The notes beneath the pieces are model-generated. The model was not told the DNA's origin and did not search any database. It saw only the letters and a list, made by a program, of their open reading frames with translations. Below are positions 44,413-54,368 of a DNA stretch of 64,000 nt, in pieces. The stretch is taken from positions 83,511,449 to 83,575,448 of the forward strand of contig NC_090728.1 in NCBI RefSeq assembly GCF_036898095.1. The letters run 5' to 3'. How positions within the stretch are numbered: position 1 is the first letter of the stretch; each line of letters begins with the position of its first letter. Origin of the DNA: Palaemon carinicauda (lineage: Eukaryota > Arthropoda > Malacostraca > Decapoda > Palaemonidae). The translations under genes and the position numbers were made by a program.

Positions 44413-46103
44413 TTTTTGGGCTCAAGCCATGCCGTCCTGATGGAGGGCCTTCCGGCAGCTTCCTACTGTATAATATTTCTGCAAGTAATATTACAAGAGA
44501 ATTACCGTCAGGTATCACAGGGTTCAATCCCCCAGGACAACTATCCTAAGATATCGTGTATAATCAGGGACGTATCCGTAGACAACCATAGATATCTGCA
44601 CCCCTACTAGACTTAACCCAGTCTAGGAAACTAGGGGGAAGGATAGGTGAGGAGCCGTTATATATCCTCTCCCCTCTTGACACCGCCGTACGTCACTGAT
44701 GGCGCCATTCCTTTCTTCACAGCGATCCTACTTTGTACGAAGTTTTTCAAGTGCGCTTATTTCAGCTTTTTTTTTAGTTTTTCCACGTATGATGGCTTCC
44801 TCTTCGTCGTCTAAGTTGAGTACCTCTTCTTTTACGGTTTGAATTAGCTTTCACTGTTTTAGATCCCCTTGGGGAGTGGTTGTTTAGCTTTATTTGGCGA
44901 TGAGACCCATGTGCTCAAAGTTCAGCTAGCCATTGGACGTCATATCGCGTACCCGACAGCCCTCTTATTTCATGTTCATTTAGTCTTATTTCACTTGTGT
45001 CACATTAGCTAGCATTATTTTTAGCATTACGATGCCTTGGGCTCTGTTTTGTGAATACATTTACCATGCATTTATGTAATTTAAGTTTTAGCGTGTGTCA
45101 GTCCCGGCTAGTCTAGCTTAGAGAGTGATAAAGTTTTAGTTGGAGACGGGCTTGCTGATGGCGATCAGATCTTTCTTACTGGCCTTGGCAGCGGCCATTT
45201 TACCCTTAGCGTTTTTTTACCTCAGTTATACTAGTTTACCGAGCCCTTATGCCCTCCTGCCTTCGATCCCCCGGTTTTTCGAACTATTAGGCTTAGCCTA
45301 GCCCGCGTCGGCGAATCCGTTGGTCCGCCATGTTGCATTCGCTCGTGATCTCTCATGCTAGGAGACAGTGAGGCATTCGTTTTAGTGTCTTTCTAATCTA
45401 TCCTGGGATTCAGGGTGTGGCAGCTCAGAGTGTCTCTGTCTAGTACTCTCCCTTTTTGGGATAACCCTCGGATTGAACCCAGATTTCTTTCTGAGCCTGA
45501 CATCTTTGCCGTCGCCTCTGTTCTGGGGATTGTTTAGGGAACACTCATATGGTGCATGGGTATAGCTACAACAGGCCGTCAACTCTCTTTTATATCCTAG
45601 CCTTTCCGAGACTAACATTGCATGAATTTTATCATTATGCTGCTCTGTATTTGTATTTGTTGATCGTGGGGTTGGTTCCCTCTGGGATCTGACCCTCCAT
45701 GGCCACCAGCATGCTTCTCCCTGAGGGGATAAGCTGTCACACTAACGGAAGTGCCAGTACCTAACGGCTTTGCCACCACCTATCTTCACACTATCCTACA
45801 GTACCTGTACCGGCAATACGTCACTACTGACGGCAGTGCGGCCACTGGCGACACTGCCGTCACCTATGGCAAGGTGTTTTCTGCAGAAACCCTTGCCGTT
45901 CATCTCCGTCGCCCCTAGGCACCATTGCCGTTACTGGTGGCAGGGATAGTACTAGTCTATGTGAGTGAATGTCTGTACCAGCGCCTTAGGGCACATACGA
46001 CGCTGGCGGCAATGTCGTTACCCCCGGGCGCTACCGGTACTTCCGGCAACGCTGGTACCTCCAGGGCACATGCCTTCCTGTCCTCTTTATCTGAGACTGA
46101 AGG
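44413..46103 (+). mobile_element. DIRS fragment H: left ITR and leader only
   Basis: Begins TTTTTGGGCTCAAGCCATGC, then ~300 bp of left ITR related to A and C, and about 1.4 kb of leader rich in GCCG motifs. ATG 44792 opens M-A-S-S-S-S-S-K-L-S-T with GTTGAGT after Lys, the same leader ORF as in A and C. Gag and everything downstream are missing: at about 46103 the sequence changes abruptly into the minus-strand RT of element E. No ICR or right ITR. Confidence 0.8.
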
Positions 46104-46860
46104 TATCTCATCCTGAGGCGACCATTGGGAACTAAACGGCCCAGCGATGAAAAGTGACCGATGAGACGTAACTACAATTGGGCTAGAAGTTCTTCTCGTC
46201 TGAGAAAAGGTCTTGCAACCTTCCTCAGCCTTACTATCCTGTCGTCTGATGGGAAGGCTTTGTGGAAAGTGGTGTCTATAATCATGCCTAAGTATACCAG
46301 TCTTTGAGTGGGAAGCAGGGAAGACTTCTCGAGATTTACCATGATAACCAGATCTTGGCAAAGTCTCAGAAGTTTGTCTTGGTGTTGTAGAAGGGTTGAC
46401 ATCGAGTCTTCTAGGATTAACCAGTCGTCCAGATAACGGAGGAGACGGATGCCAATCCTGTGTGCCCAAGATGATACTAGGGTGAACACTCTGGTGAAGA
46501 CTTGTGGTGCTGTGGAAAGACTGAAGCAGAGCACCTTAAACTGGTATTTTCTGTTGTCCACGCTGAAACCTAAGTACTTCCTTGAAGACGGATGGACTGG
46601 GATCTGGAAGTACGCGTCCTCACTGACTGTATCTGCCATCTCCATGCTGAACGGACTTTGTTTGACAAAATTGTTCAAAGCTGAGAGGTCAATGACTTGT
46701 CTCCAGACTCCAGACGCCTTCTTTACAAGAAAGAGTCGACTGAAGAAGCCTGGGGATCAGTCGAGGACCTCTTGGAGGGCGCCCTTCTTCAACAGGGTCT
46801 GAACTTCTGCCCGAAGGGCTTGCCCCCTTGCTGATCCCATGGCAAGGGAGTTCAATGACA
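46104..46860 (-). pseudogene. DIRS E reverse transcriptase, 5' half only
   Basis: Good homology to B: NNFVKQSPFSMEMADTVS, then AYFQIPVHPSSRKYLGFSVD, LLRYLDDWLILED with the YLDD box intact (46417-46460), and VNLEKSSLLPTQRLVYLGM. About 30 codons before motif A (with the LDLKD start) appear deleted: SMEMADTV is followed directly by SEDAYFQ. It ends within the region aligned to PNGRFRMRSLQ of B. Confidence 0.87.
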
Positions 46861-49800
46861 CTGGATTCGTCGTCTAGGGAGGTAGAGATGTTATGAACAG
46901 AACGCAATATCCTAGACTGATCACGGAAATTGTCCAGGAATCGGCCCCGAGTTGTTTCCACCCGTTTGAGCAACTTTGTGCGACGCATCCCCCCCCCCCT
47001 GGTGGAAATGCAGGGGGATTGCCTATCCTAGCGTTTGCGGCCTCGGCTGCCCCCTCTAGGATTTTTGCCTCCTCCTGGAGGACTTTTTGTCTTTCCTTTC
47101 TTTGACAGGAAAAGGCTTAGACACCATCGCCTTCGCTGCTGTTGTCGTCGTTGGCTGAACCGGACTGCTGTGGTGCTGGAGGCTTATAAGGCTTAGATGT
47201 TAAAGCCCTATGAAGGAGGGAATCTTGATGAGACTTCCTCCACCTTTCAGAGGCATGTTCCATATCCTTAGGCTTGAAAAGAACAGACCCCTCCATGGAG
47301 GAATGTCTGAGCCTATTGATCTTGGCGCTAGGGACCTTCTGATGGAATCTCTCAGCTACTGCAACCCGACGTTTCAGGATGGTATTTGCCCACAAGTTCG
47401 AGACTTGGTGGGCCAGAAACTCGATCATGCGAGTACCTGAGAGAAGGAAGGTTTCCATAGCTTTCCTGGTACGTTCCCTGGAGAAATCCTCAGAACGTAT
47501 CGGGATACCTAAGGTCACCAACCACATATCGAGCCACGAAGTAGCTTTGATAGCGCACTTAGCGACCTTCTCCTGATTGAGGATCTCGGCTGCCGAGAAC
47601 TAGACCTGCCGGTTGGAGAGTCTCTCAAGAGGGACTCCCCTGGTTAGCTCCTCCAGCAGGTGGTGAAGTGGAAGACCTAAACAAGGCTCCTCTAGGATCT
47701 CGAAGTACTTCCTCTGCTGTACCCGAGGAGGTGGGAGGAGCTTTTTGGTGGTACCGGAACGGTTGGAGGAGGACATCTCGGAGAGCTGCTGGGAGATCTT
47801 GTCCCTGGTACTCTTTACCCCTTGAGACCAGGGCAGGGCTGCACTGGTCTTAGAGGGCTTTTGAGTACCAAAGACACCGTCTAAGAATGTGTCTTTGCCC
47901 TCTCGAGGAGGGATCTCTGGGTCGGAAAACCCGTTGAGAGACCTCATTAGAGTCAGAACTTGCCAAAACGCGTGTTCTGACTCTTGCTGGTCTCCTCCTG
48001 TTGTAGGACTGGCTGCGAAGTCTTCTTCTGTCCCCGAAGGCTCTTCTTAGGGAGAATCGCGGACATTCCCTGAGTGGCTAGCTGGCTCCATCCTAGCCCT
48101 ACTGGAGGACTTAGGCAATATTTTGGGGTCTTTGGATTCATTCCTAGGAAGAATGTAAGACTCCAACATTGAAGAGGGTGGCATGTTCCTTCCAATCCCT
48201 GACTGTGTGGAACTCTCGGTGCGAAGAGAAGTTTCCTCCATTGGTGCGATGGGGGAAAGTCTCTCTTCGCGAGATTCCCTTGGAGACGGGAAATCTTCGT
48301 CTGGAAGGGAAGGAGAGGCAGTCCGAGGAATAGGAGGAATTTGCCTCGAAGGTCTGCGTGGAGTCAGCTTCGTCCTCGGGGAAGTGACCGCGTCTAGAAC
48401 TCCTCTTTTCCTCTTCAGTGGGATAGAGGAAGCCATGGTTTCATGTCCCAATTCAGAGAGGGCAGGCTTGAAAGCATGAGTTACGGCTCTGATCAGGGCA
48501 CCGAAACAGGGCTGTTGGCTGACAGACGCACTGTCAGACATACCCCTTGAAGGGAAAGGGATTGAAGGATCCCTGGGAAGAGTCGTTGGAATAGGTGGGT
48601 TTGCCTGTGGTAGCTTTGGGATCCTGAACCCCTCTGGAAGTTTCCCTTCTCCCACAATGCGCAGTGGTATGCCCTTGCGGGGAGGGGAATGAGGCGATGG
48701 CGACCTTGCCGGACGTCGTTCCTTGTGATGCGAAGGCTTGCGCGCAGAAGAATATTGACGCTCGCGCGAGGGAGAATAATGGCGCTCGCGCGAGGGAGAA
48801 TAATGGCGCTCGCGCGAGGGAGAATATTGGGGCTTGCGCGCGGGAGAGTTTTCGCACGTATCTTCTAAAGGCTTGGGGCGCGCACGCGCAGGAGAATGTT
48901 CCCTAGTGCACGGGCGCGCAGTAAATTCATACGCATGGAGCGCGTATATCCTTGTGGATGCGCGTAGGAGAAGGCTGGCGCATTGGTAAGGGATGGCGCG
49001 CGGGTGAAGGCAGCATCTGACTCATCTGTAGGCCTGCTAGCAGGAGAGAGTTGGCGCGCAGGTTTTACCTGGCGCGTAGGTTGGTGCGCAGCATGACGCA
49101 CAGGAGAGTATAATGTAGGGCGTGTATGCGCACGTGCAGGAGAATGTTGGCGCATGGGAGAGCGCTGGAGCGCTGTTGCGCAGGAGAACAATGGAGCGCA
49201 GGTGGGCGCTGGCGCGTATGAGATCGTTGGCGCATAAGCGCAGGGCGCGCAGGAGATTGTTGGCGCATGTGCGCATGAGGGCGCGCGTGGCGGAGCTATG
49301 TTCTTGTTGACGCGTATGTGCATGTTGGCGCGTACGCACTTGATGATGCTTTGTGTTAGGGTAAGAAGGATGATCAGCGCGCTGTAGTGATGGGGCCTGA
49401 CGAGCTACTGATGAGCGCTTGTCAGGTTTCATGGGCGCGTAGACTGTTGGCGCGCAATAGCACGTTCAGGTGGAGCCTTGATAGGCCCGTGCAGGAACGG
49501 CGACGGCAGGTCTGTCGTGTGGAAGGTCGATGTGTCCTTTAAAAGGACGACCTTACACCGAAGGAGATCGCGAACAGTCTGCGGAGAGGTCTAGGACAGA
49601 TGCAGGTGCAGTGATGGATGATCGGTCTAAAGGCTCCTCTGCGGGGACTGCATAGAAGACGTTGAACCAAAGAGGCGCCTCCTCACCGCAGGTGAAGGAA
49701 GGCCTCTATGGCGAAGAGGAAGGTGAACCTTCCAACGGATGCACCCTCTGGGGGCTGTTGGGTCAGCAAGCTGACCTTCAGCAGTCCTCCGAAGAGGAGT

Positions 49801-50539
49801 CTCAGTAAGTGAACTTCCCCGAGGGAAAGAAACACTAGCAGGAGAGACTGACGACAGACTTAGTTTCCCCCTCGTAGGACGATCAGGAACGGAGGAAACT
49901 AAGCCATCAGCTACCGTAGAGTCTGGAGTGGAAGAGGAGATGGGTGAAACCGCATTGGATACCTGTGACACCACAACGTTGACAAGAGACAGAGGATCAA
50001 CCTCTGACGGTGACGACGATTGCTTGACAGCAGCACCCAATCGGATGTAATCAAGCAAAACCTCCTTGGAGGGCGAACCCGTAAGCCCCAAGGAGGACCA
50101 AAGCTGAAAAAGGGAGGTTAGTGACAAGCCTTCCCCCGGGGGGAGAGGTGGAGCTGCTTCGCTAGGGGAAGCAACGTCTTCTCTCGACACCCGAGGTTGG
50201 TTAGAAATAATTCGGTCTACGCTACCACTCGACAGTCTCTCAAAAGAGACCGACCTGAGTGGGAGCTTCGGAGGAGGTTTGGGCAACGGAAGAAGAGGCC
50301 TTGGGTTTTTCTCCCTTCGAAGCAACCTTCGAAGGATAAATATCCCGTTTGGACTTCTTCTTCCGTCGTCGTGAAAACCTCTCCCACTGGGAGGCAGACC
50401 ACTACCTACACTCACTACACTTGTTGACACTATCACACCGTTGGCCCCTACAAGAAGGACAAAGAGCGTGAGGATCAATCTCGACCGCCAACATGAACGT
50501 TCCACAGGGGCGGTCAGGAAAACCAGGGCAGGAGCGCAT
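46861..50539 (-). pseudogene. DIRS E gag-like protein, long, broken
   Basis: ATG 50539 begins the same zinc-finger-like N-terminus as B (RSCPGFPDRPCG; DPHALCPSCRGQRC; CSEC). A TAG at 50402-50404 replaces the Glu codon of the CSECREW motif, and a frameshift follows near 50230. Then LFQLWSSLGLTGSP and LGAAVKQ (49900-50130), a repeat-expanded GCGC-rich part (48735-49460), a basic Ser/Pro part (48047-48655, SIPLKRKRGVLDAV), and a capsid-like C-terminal part (47117-47947: GTQKPSKTSAALPWSQ; MIEFLAHQVSNLW; SLLHRALTSKPYKPP). Several stops and shifts. F gag has the same C-terminal domain order. Confidence 0.78.
48735..49460. repeat. 24-bp GC-rich repeat expansion in E gag
   Basis: Four near-perfect units of CGCTCGCGCGAGGGAGAATA plus ATGG (48757-48855), then a long run of degenerate units built on GGCGCG-x-AGGAGA. 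Period 24 bp as in G, so the gag frame is preserved. Coding sense is minus (Ala-Arg-Ala-Pro-type repeats). Confidence 0.88.
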
Positions 50540-50677
50540 GGTCGCAGAGGCCAACTTCACATACACAGTAACTAGAAAAAGAAAGAACAAAAAGCAATTA
50601 AATGGCTGCCAATATGACGGCGAGGATGAGAGCGGACACGTCCGACCACCATCTGAGCCAAGAGCAAAGTGAGCTCA

Positions 50678-50849
50678 AGCACAGGTGTGTGAGAGGGGGG
50701 GGGGGGGGTAGCAAGCTACTCACCCCTACCCCAGCTAACTAGCAGTGTGGGTAGTAAACCCTCGTTAAAAATTAATGGCTCATCATTTCAGCTACGCCGA
50801 AAGTAATACCCATATTAAATAGCATGGTTTGTATTCCAGTTACGGAATA
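50678..50849 (-). repeat. Left ITR of DIRS E
   Basis: Aligns with 18352-18514 of B: G-run, GTAGCAAGCTA, CTCGTTAAAAA, TCATTTCAGCTACGC, GTTTGTATTCCAGTTACGGA. Confidence 0.85.
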
Positions 50850-51643
50850 AATACTGTTTACTTGTTTAGCAAATGTGGCTGCTACAATTGATACAACCCA
50901 GTCTATAATCTTACTGGCACCGAATAAACTAACTGTAATGCCCCCTGTTTCGTGTCATGACATAATTGTTTGAGTGGGGTGTATGCTAAGCTAACGCATT
51001 ATGTGAAGACGATTAGCTGTTTTGGTGTCCAAATGTTACCAAGTACCTACGAACCGTCGGCCAAAGGTCAATATCGTGCATAACACTGCCAGACAAGGGT
51101 CAGTCTTGTGTATAACTTTTATACAAGTGTTACTCCAGGCTTTCTGAGTTTAACAAGATATTTTAAAGTAAAACCAAGTGGCACACCTGACATACCAACA
51201 AGAGTGCATGTTAGTGCCACCTGTGACATGGGCAGACTGCTGTAGTAGGTGTAATTACATTTGTGTTTGTGTGATTGTGCTTGCATTCCATGTTGTGTTT
51301 CACCCATTCTTGTTATTTGCAATTTGTAAATGGAGTGCCTATGGAGGTTTTCATCTTCCTTATTTTTGTGAGGGTCCACTAGTATACAGTAATTTGCTTT
51401 GCTCCGTTGAAGGTCTTGTGTGATGGTCAGAGTACCCAACCATGAACTTGTTGTCTTCATTGTTTGAAGTCTTAATTTTTTCTTTTTCTCAATGTACGGG
51501 CTTGTCATAGTTGACCTTGATATTTTTCCCCAATATAAGACGTTAAGGTTTTCTTTAATTTTGGTCTAATAAATAACCTTTATAATTTTTAGATTAGATA
51601 TCCTTTTAATAACCTGAAGCAGATTCTCATTCATACATTAAAA
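50850..51643. other. Unassigned spacer between DIRS E and F
   Basis: About 0.8 kb with no recognised exon or terminus. A 129-codon minus-strand open frame (51119-51508) has no known domain and no splice context. It may be the original host or LINE flank. Confidence 0.4.
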
Positions 51644-52050
51644 AATGAAAAATTTGGAGATAATTTGTATTTTTTCCCTAACTAATACCATCCTGTAACT
51701 ACAGTTTTTATGTGGATATACTTCTAGCATAGCTGGAAGGCAGCCATTAGATTTTAAGCGCTAACAGTGGGTAGGCCTAACCACTAACAGTGGGTAGGCC
51801 TAACCACTAACAGTGGGTAGGTAGGGGGTGGCTGGGGATACCCAGCCACCTATATCTACTCACGGTTCAATGAACCACATCACTTTTTGCTTGTAGGTAG
51901 GACTTACTGGGGGCCAGGTGGTGGCAGGCCAATTTATATAAATAGCTATAGGTATGTATTAGTTAGGGAAAAATACAAATTATCTCCGAATTTGTCATTT
52001 GTTCCCATACTAACAAACCTTCTGCTATTTATGTGGATGACTTAATCTTA
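51644..52050 (-). repeat. Right ITR and ICR of DIRS F
   Basis: Right ITR 51644 to about 51900, including 2.6 copies of a 23-bp unit CTAACAGTGGGTAGGCCTAA plus CCA (51757-51820). ICR at 51940-52050: complement of the right end (AGTTAGGGAAAAATACAAAT...CCGAATTTGTCA) joined to complement of the left end (TTGTTCCCATACTAACAAAC). Confidence 0.85.
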
Positions 52051-52524
52051 GGAGGGTAGTAAGTCAATTACTGGCTTAGTCACTGGCGTGAAAAAGAAAA
52101 AAAACAATGACAAGTATCTGACTCAGCCAGTATCTACCCTTTAAGGCTAGGTAATCACCCTCCTTGAGGTATGTACTAAAGTAATTACCTGTTACAGCCT
52201 TGATGACAAAGTGGCAGGTTCCCAGTTGGAGGGCTTGAACCTGAGGTTCAAGCTGCCCGAAACAAAATAGGATGTTACTTGGTTTCTAGCCGTATCTAGT
52301 CATAAAGGAAGTCCATAATGGGATCTCTAGAGTCGTAGACGTGCCAGTCTATGTGACCTGTCTTTTCGGCTAGACTCATCTTGCGGACGAGGCTAGACTG
52401 AAGCTCTAGTCGAGTACCTTAACCCTTTTACCCCCAAAGGACGTACTGGTACGTTTCACAAAAGCCATCCCTTTACCCCCATGGACGTACCGGTACGTCC
52501 TTGCAAAAAAAAAACAATAAAAAT

Positions 52525-52865
52525 GTTATTTTCATTAGTAAAATAAAATTTTGAATATACTTACCCGATGATCATGTAGCTGTCAACTCCGTTGCCCGAC
52601 AGAAATCTACGGTCGGGATACACCAGCGATCGCTATACAGGTGGGGGTGTACACAACAGCGCCATCTGTGGTCAGGTACTCAAGTACTTCTTGTCAACAA
52701 GACCTCAATTTTCTCCTCGGTCCACTGGTTCTCTATGGGGAGGAAGGGCGGGTCCTTTAAATCATGATCATCGGGTAAGTATATTCAAAAATTTATTTTA
52801 CTAATGAAAATAACATTTTTCAATATTAATCTTACCCGATGATCATGTAGCTGATTCACACCCAG
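52525..52865 (-). repeat. Right ITR and ICR of DIRS D
   Basis: Right end GTTATTTTCATTAGTAAAAT (52525), right-only extension of ~45 bp, ITR core with CCCGATGATCATGTAGCTG and CAGCGATCGCTATACAGG. ICR 52755-52865 joins GATCATCGGGTAAGTATATT...GAAAATAAC and ATTTTTCAATATTAATCTTA. 52866-53252 is a short 3' UTR with no gene. Confidence 0.93.
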
Positions 52866-53252
52866 GGTGGTGGGTGGAGACCAGCATACATGTTAACAAA
52901 GAAGCTAAGTATCCCGTATTACATTTTATTAGTTATTCAAAATAACAATATAAAATAAATAAGTACCTGGTAAGGAAGTCGACTTGAACCATTACTCTGC
53001 CTTTATTAAGTACGTCTTCCTTACTGAGCGTAGCGGTCCTCTTAGGATGCTGAACAACTCTTAGGTGCTGAAGTATAAAGGGCTGCAACCCATACTAAAG
53101 GACCTCATCACAACCTCTAACCTAGGCGCTTCTCAAGAAAGAATTGACCACCCGCCAAATCAACCAGGATGCGGAAGGCTTCTTAGCCGACCGTACAACC
53201 CAAAAACAAAAATAAAAAGTATTCAAGAGAAAGGTTAAAAAAGGTTATGGGA

Positions 53253-54368
53253 TTATGGGAATGTAGTGGCTGAGCCCTCACCTACTACTGCACTCGCTGC
53301 TACGAATGGTCCCAGGGTGTAGCAGTTCTTGTAAAGAGACTGGACATCTTTGAGATAGAATGATGCGAACACTGACTTGCTTCTCCAATAGGTTGCATCC
53401 ATAACACTCTGCAGAGAACGGTTCTGTTTGAAGGCCACTGAAGTAGCCACAGCTCTCACTTCATGTGTCCTTACCTTCAGCAAAGCAAGGTCTTCTTCCT
53501 TCATATGAGAATGAGCTTCTCTAATCAGAAGCCTGATGTAGTAAGAAACTGCATTCTTAGACATTGGTAGTGAAGGCTTCTTAACAGCACACCATAAGGC
53601 TTCCGATTGTCCTCGTAAGGGTTTAGACCTTTTTAGATAGTACCTAAGAGCTCTGACTGGGCAAAGTACTCTCTCCAGTTCGTTACCCACCAAGTTGGAC
53701 AGGCTAGGGATCTCGAACGATTTAGGCCAAGGACGTGAAGGAAGCTCGTTTTTAGCCAAAAAACCGAGCTGCAAGGAACATGTAGCCGTTTCAGATGTGA
53801 AACCTATGTTCCTGCTGAAGGCGTGGATCTCACTTACTCTTTTAGCTGTTGCTAGGCATACGAGGAAAAGAGTTTTTAATGTGAGGTCCTTAAAAGAGGC
53901 TGATTGGAGCGGTTCAAATCTAGATGACATAAGGAACCTTAGGACTACGTCTAGATTCCAGCCTGGAGTGGACAACCGACGTTCCTTTGAGGTCTCAAAA
54001 GACCTAAGGAGGTCCTGTAGATCTTTGTTGGTGGAAAGATCCAAGCCTCTGTGGCGGAAAACCGCTGCCAACATACTTCTGTAACCCTTGATCGTAGGAG
54101 CTGATAGGGATCTAACGTTCCTTAGATGTAACAGGAAGTCAGCAATCTGGGTTACAGTGGTACTGGTTGAGGAAACTGCATTGGCCTTGCACCAGCTTCG
54201 GAAGACTTCCCATTTAGATTGATAGACTCTGAGAGTGGATGTCCTCCTTGCTCTGGCAATCGCTCTGGCTGCCTCCTTCGAAAAGCCTCTAGCTCTTGAG
54301 AGTCTTTCGATAGTCTGAAGGCAGTCAGACGAAGAGCGTGGAGGTTTGGGTGTACCTTCTTTACGTGA
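53253..54368 (-). CDS. DIRS D tyrosine recombinase
   Basis: About 371 residues counted from SRKEGTPKPP. N-terminal core-binding domain with RVYQSKWEVFRSWCKANA (47-64) and TQIADFLLHLRN (73-84), LSAPTIKGYRSMLAAVF (88-104); box I ATAKRVSEI with catalytic Arg177; box II RTHEVRAVATS with His302 and Arg305; ATYWRS; nucleophile Tyr338 in SFYLKDV. The full tetrad is present and the frame is clean to the stop at 53253. The same frame stays open upstream to 56156, and it overlaps the end of the RT frame by about 217 nt, so how translation starts is open. Probably functional. Confidence 0.93.
   Translation of the reverse strand, partial: SRKEGTPKPPRSSSDCLQTIERLSRARGFSKEAARAIARARRTSTLRVYQSKWEVFRSWCKANAVSSTSTTVTQIADFLLHLRNVRSLSAPTIKGYRSMLAAVFRHRGLDLSTNKDLQDLLRSFETSKERRLSTPGWNLDVVLRFLMSSRFEPLQSASFKDLTLKTLFLVCLATAKRVSEIHAFSRNIGFTSETATCSLQLGFLAKNELPSRPWPKSFEIPSLSNLVGNELERVLCPVRALRYYLKRSKPLRGQSEALWCAVKKPSLPMSKNAVSYYIRLLIREAHSHMKEEDLALLKVRTHEVRAVATSVAFKQNRSLQSVMDATYWRSKSVFASFYLKDVQSLYKNCYTLGPFVAASAVVGEGSATTFP

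Larger units (their letters stand above)
46104..50849 (-). mobile_element. DIRS fragment E: left ITR, gag and half of RT
   Basis: Minus-strand element of the B/F family. The left ITR ends at about 50849 (TACGGAATAA) and gag spans 50539 to about 46861. RT is cut after the thumb at about 46104, where it meets fragment H head to head. RNase H, MT, YR, ICR and right ITR are absent. Confidence 0.85.

Noticed and set aside
48735..49460. CRISPR-like array
   Set aside because: Units are directly contiguous without unique spacers, and lie inside a gag gene of a eukaryotic retrotransposon.
51119..51508. 129-codon minus frame in the spacer between E and F
   Set aside because: No recognisable motif or splice context; biased composition.
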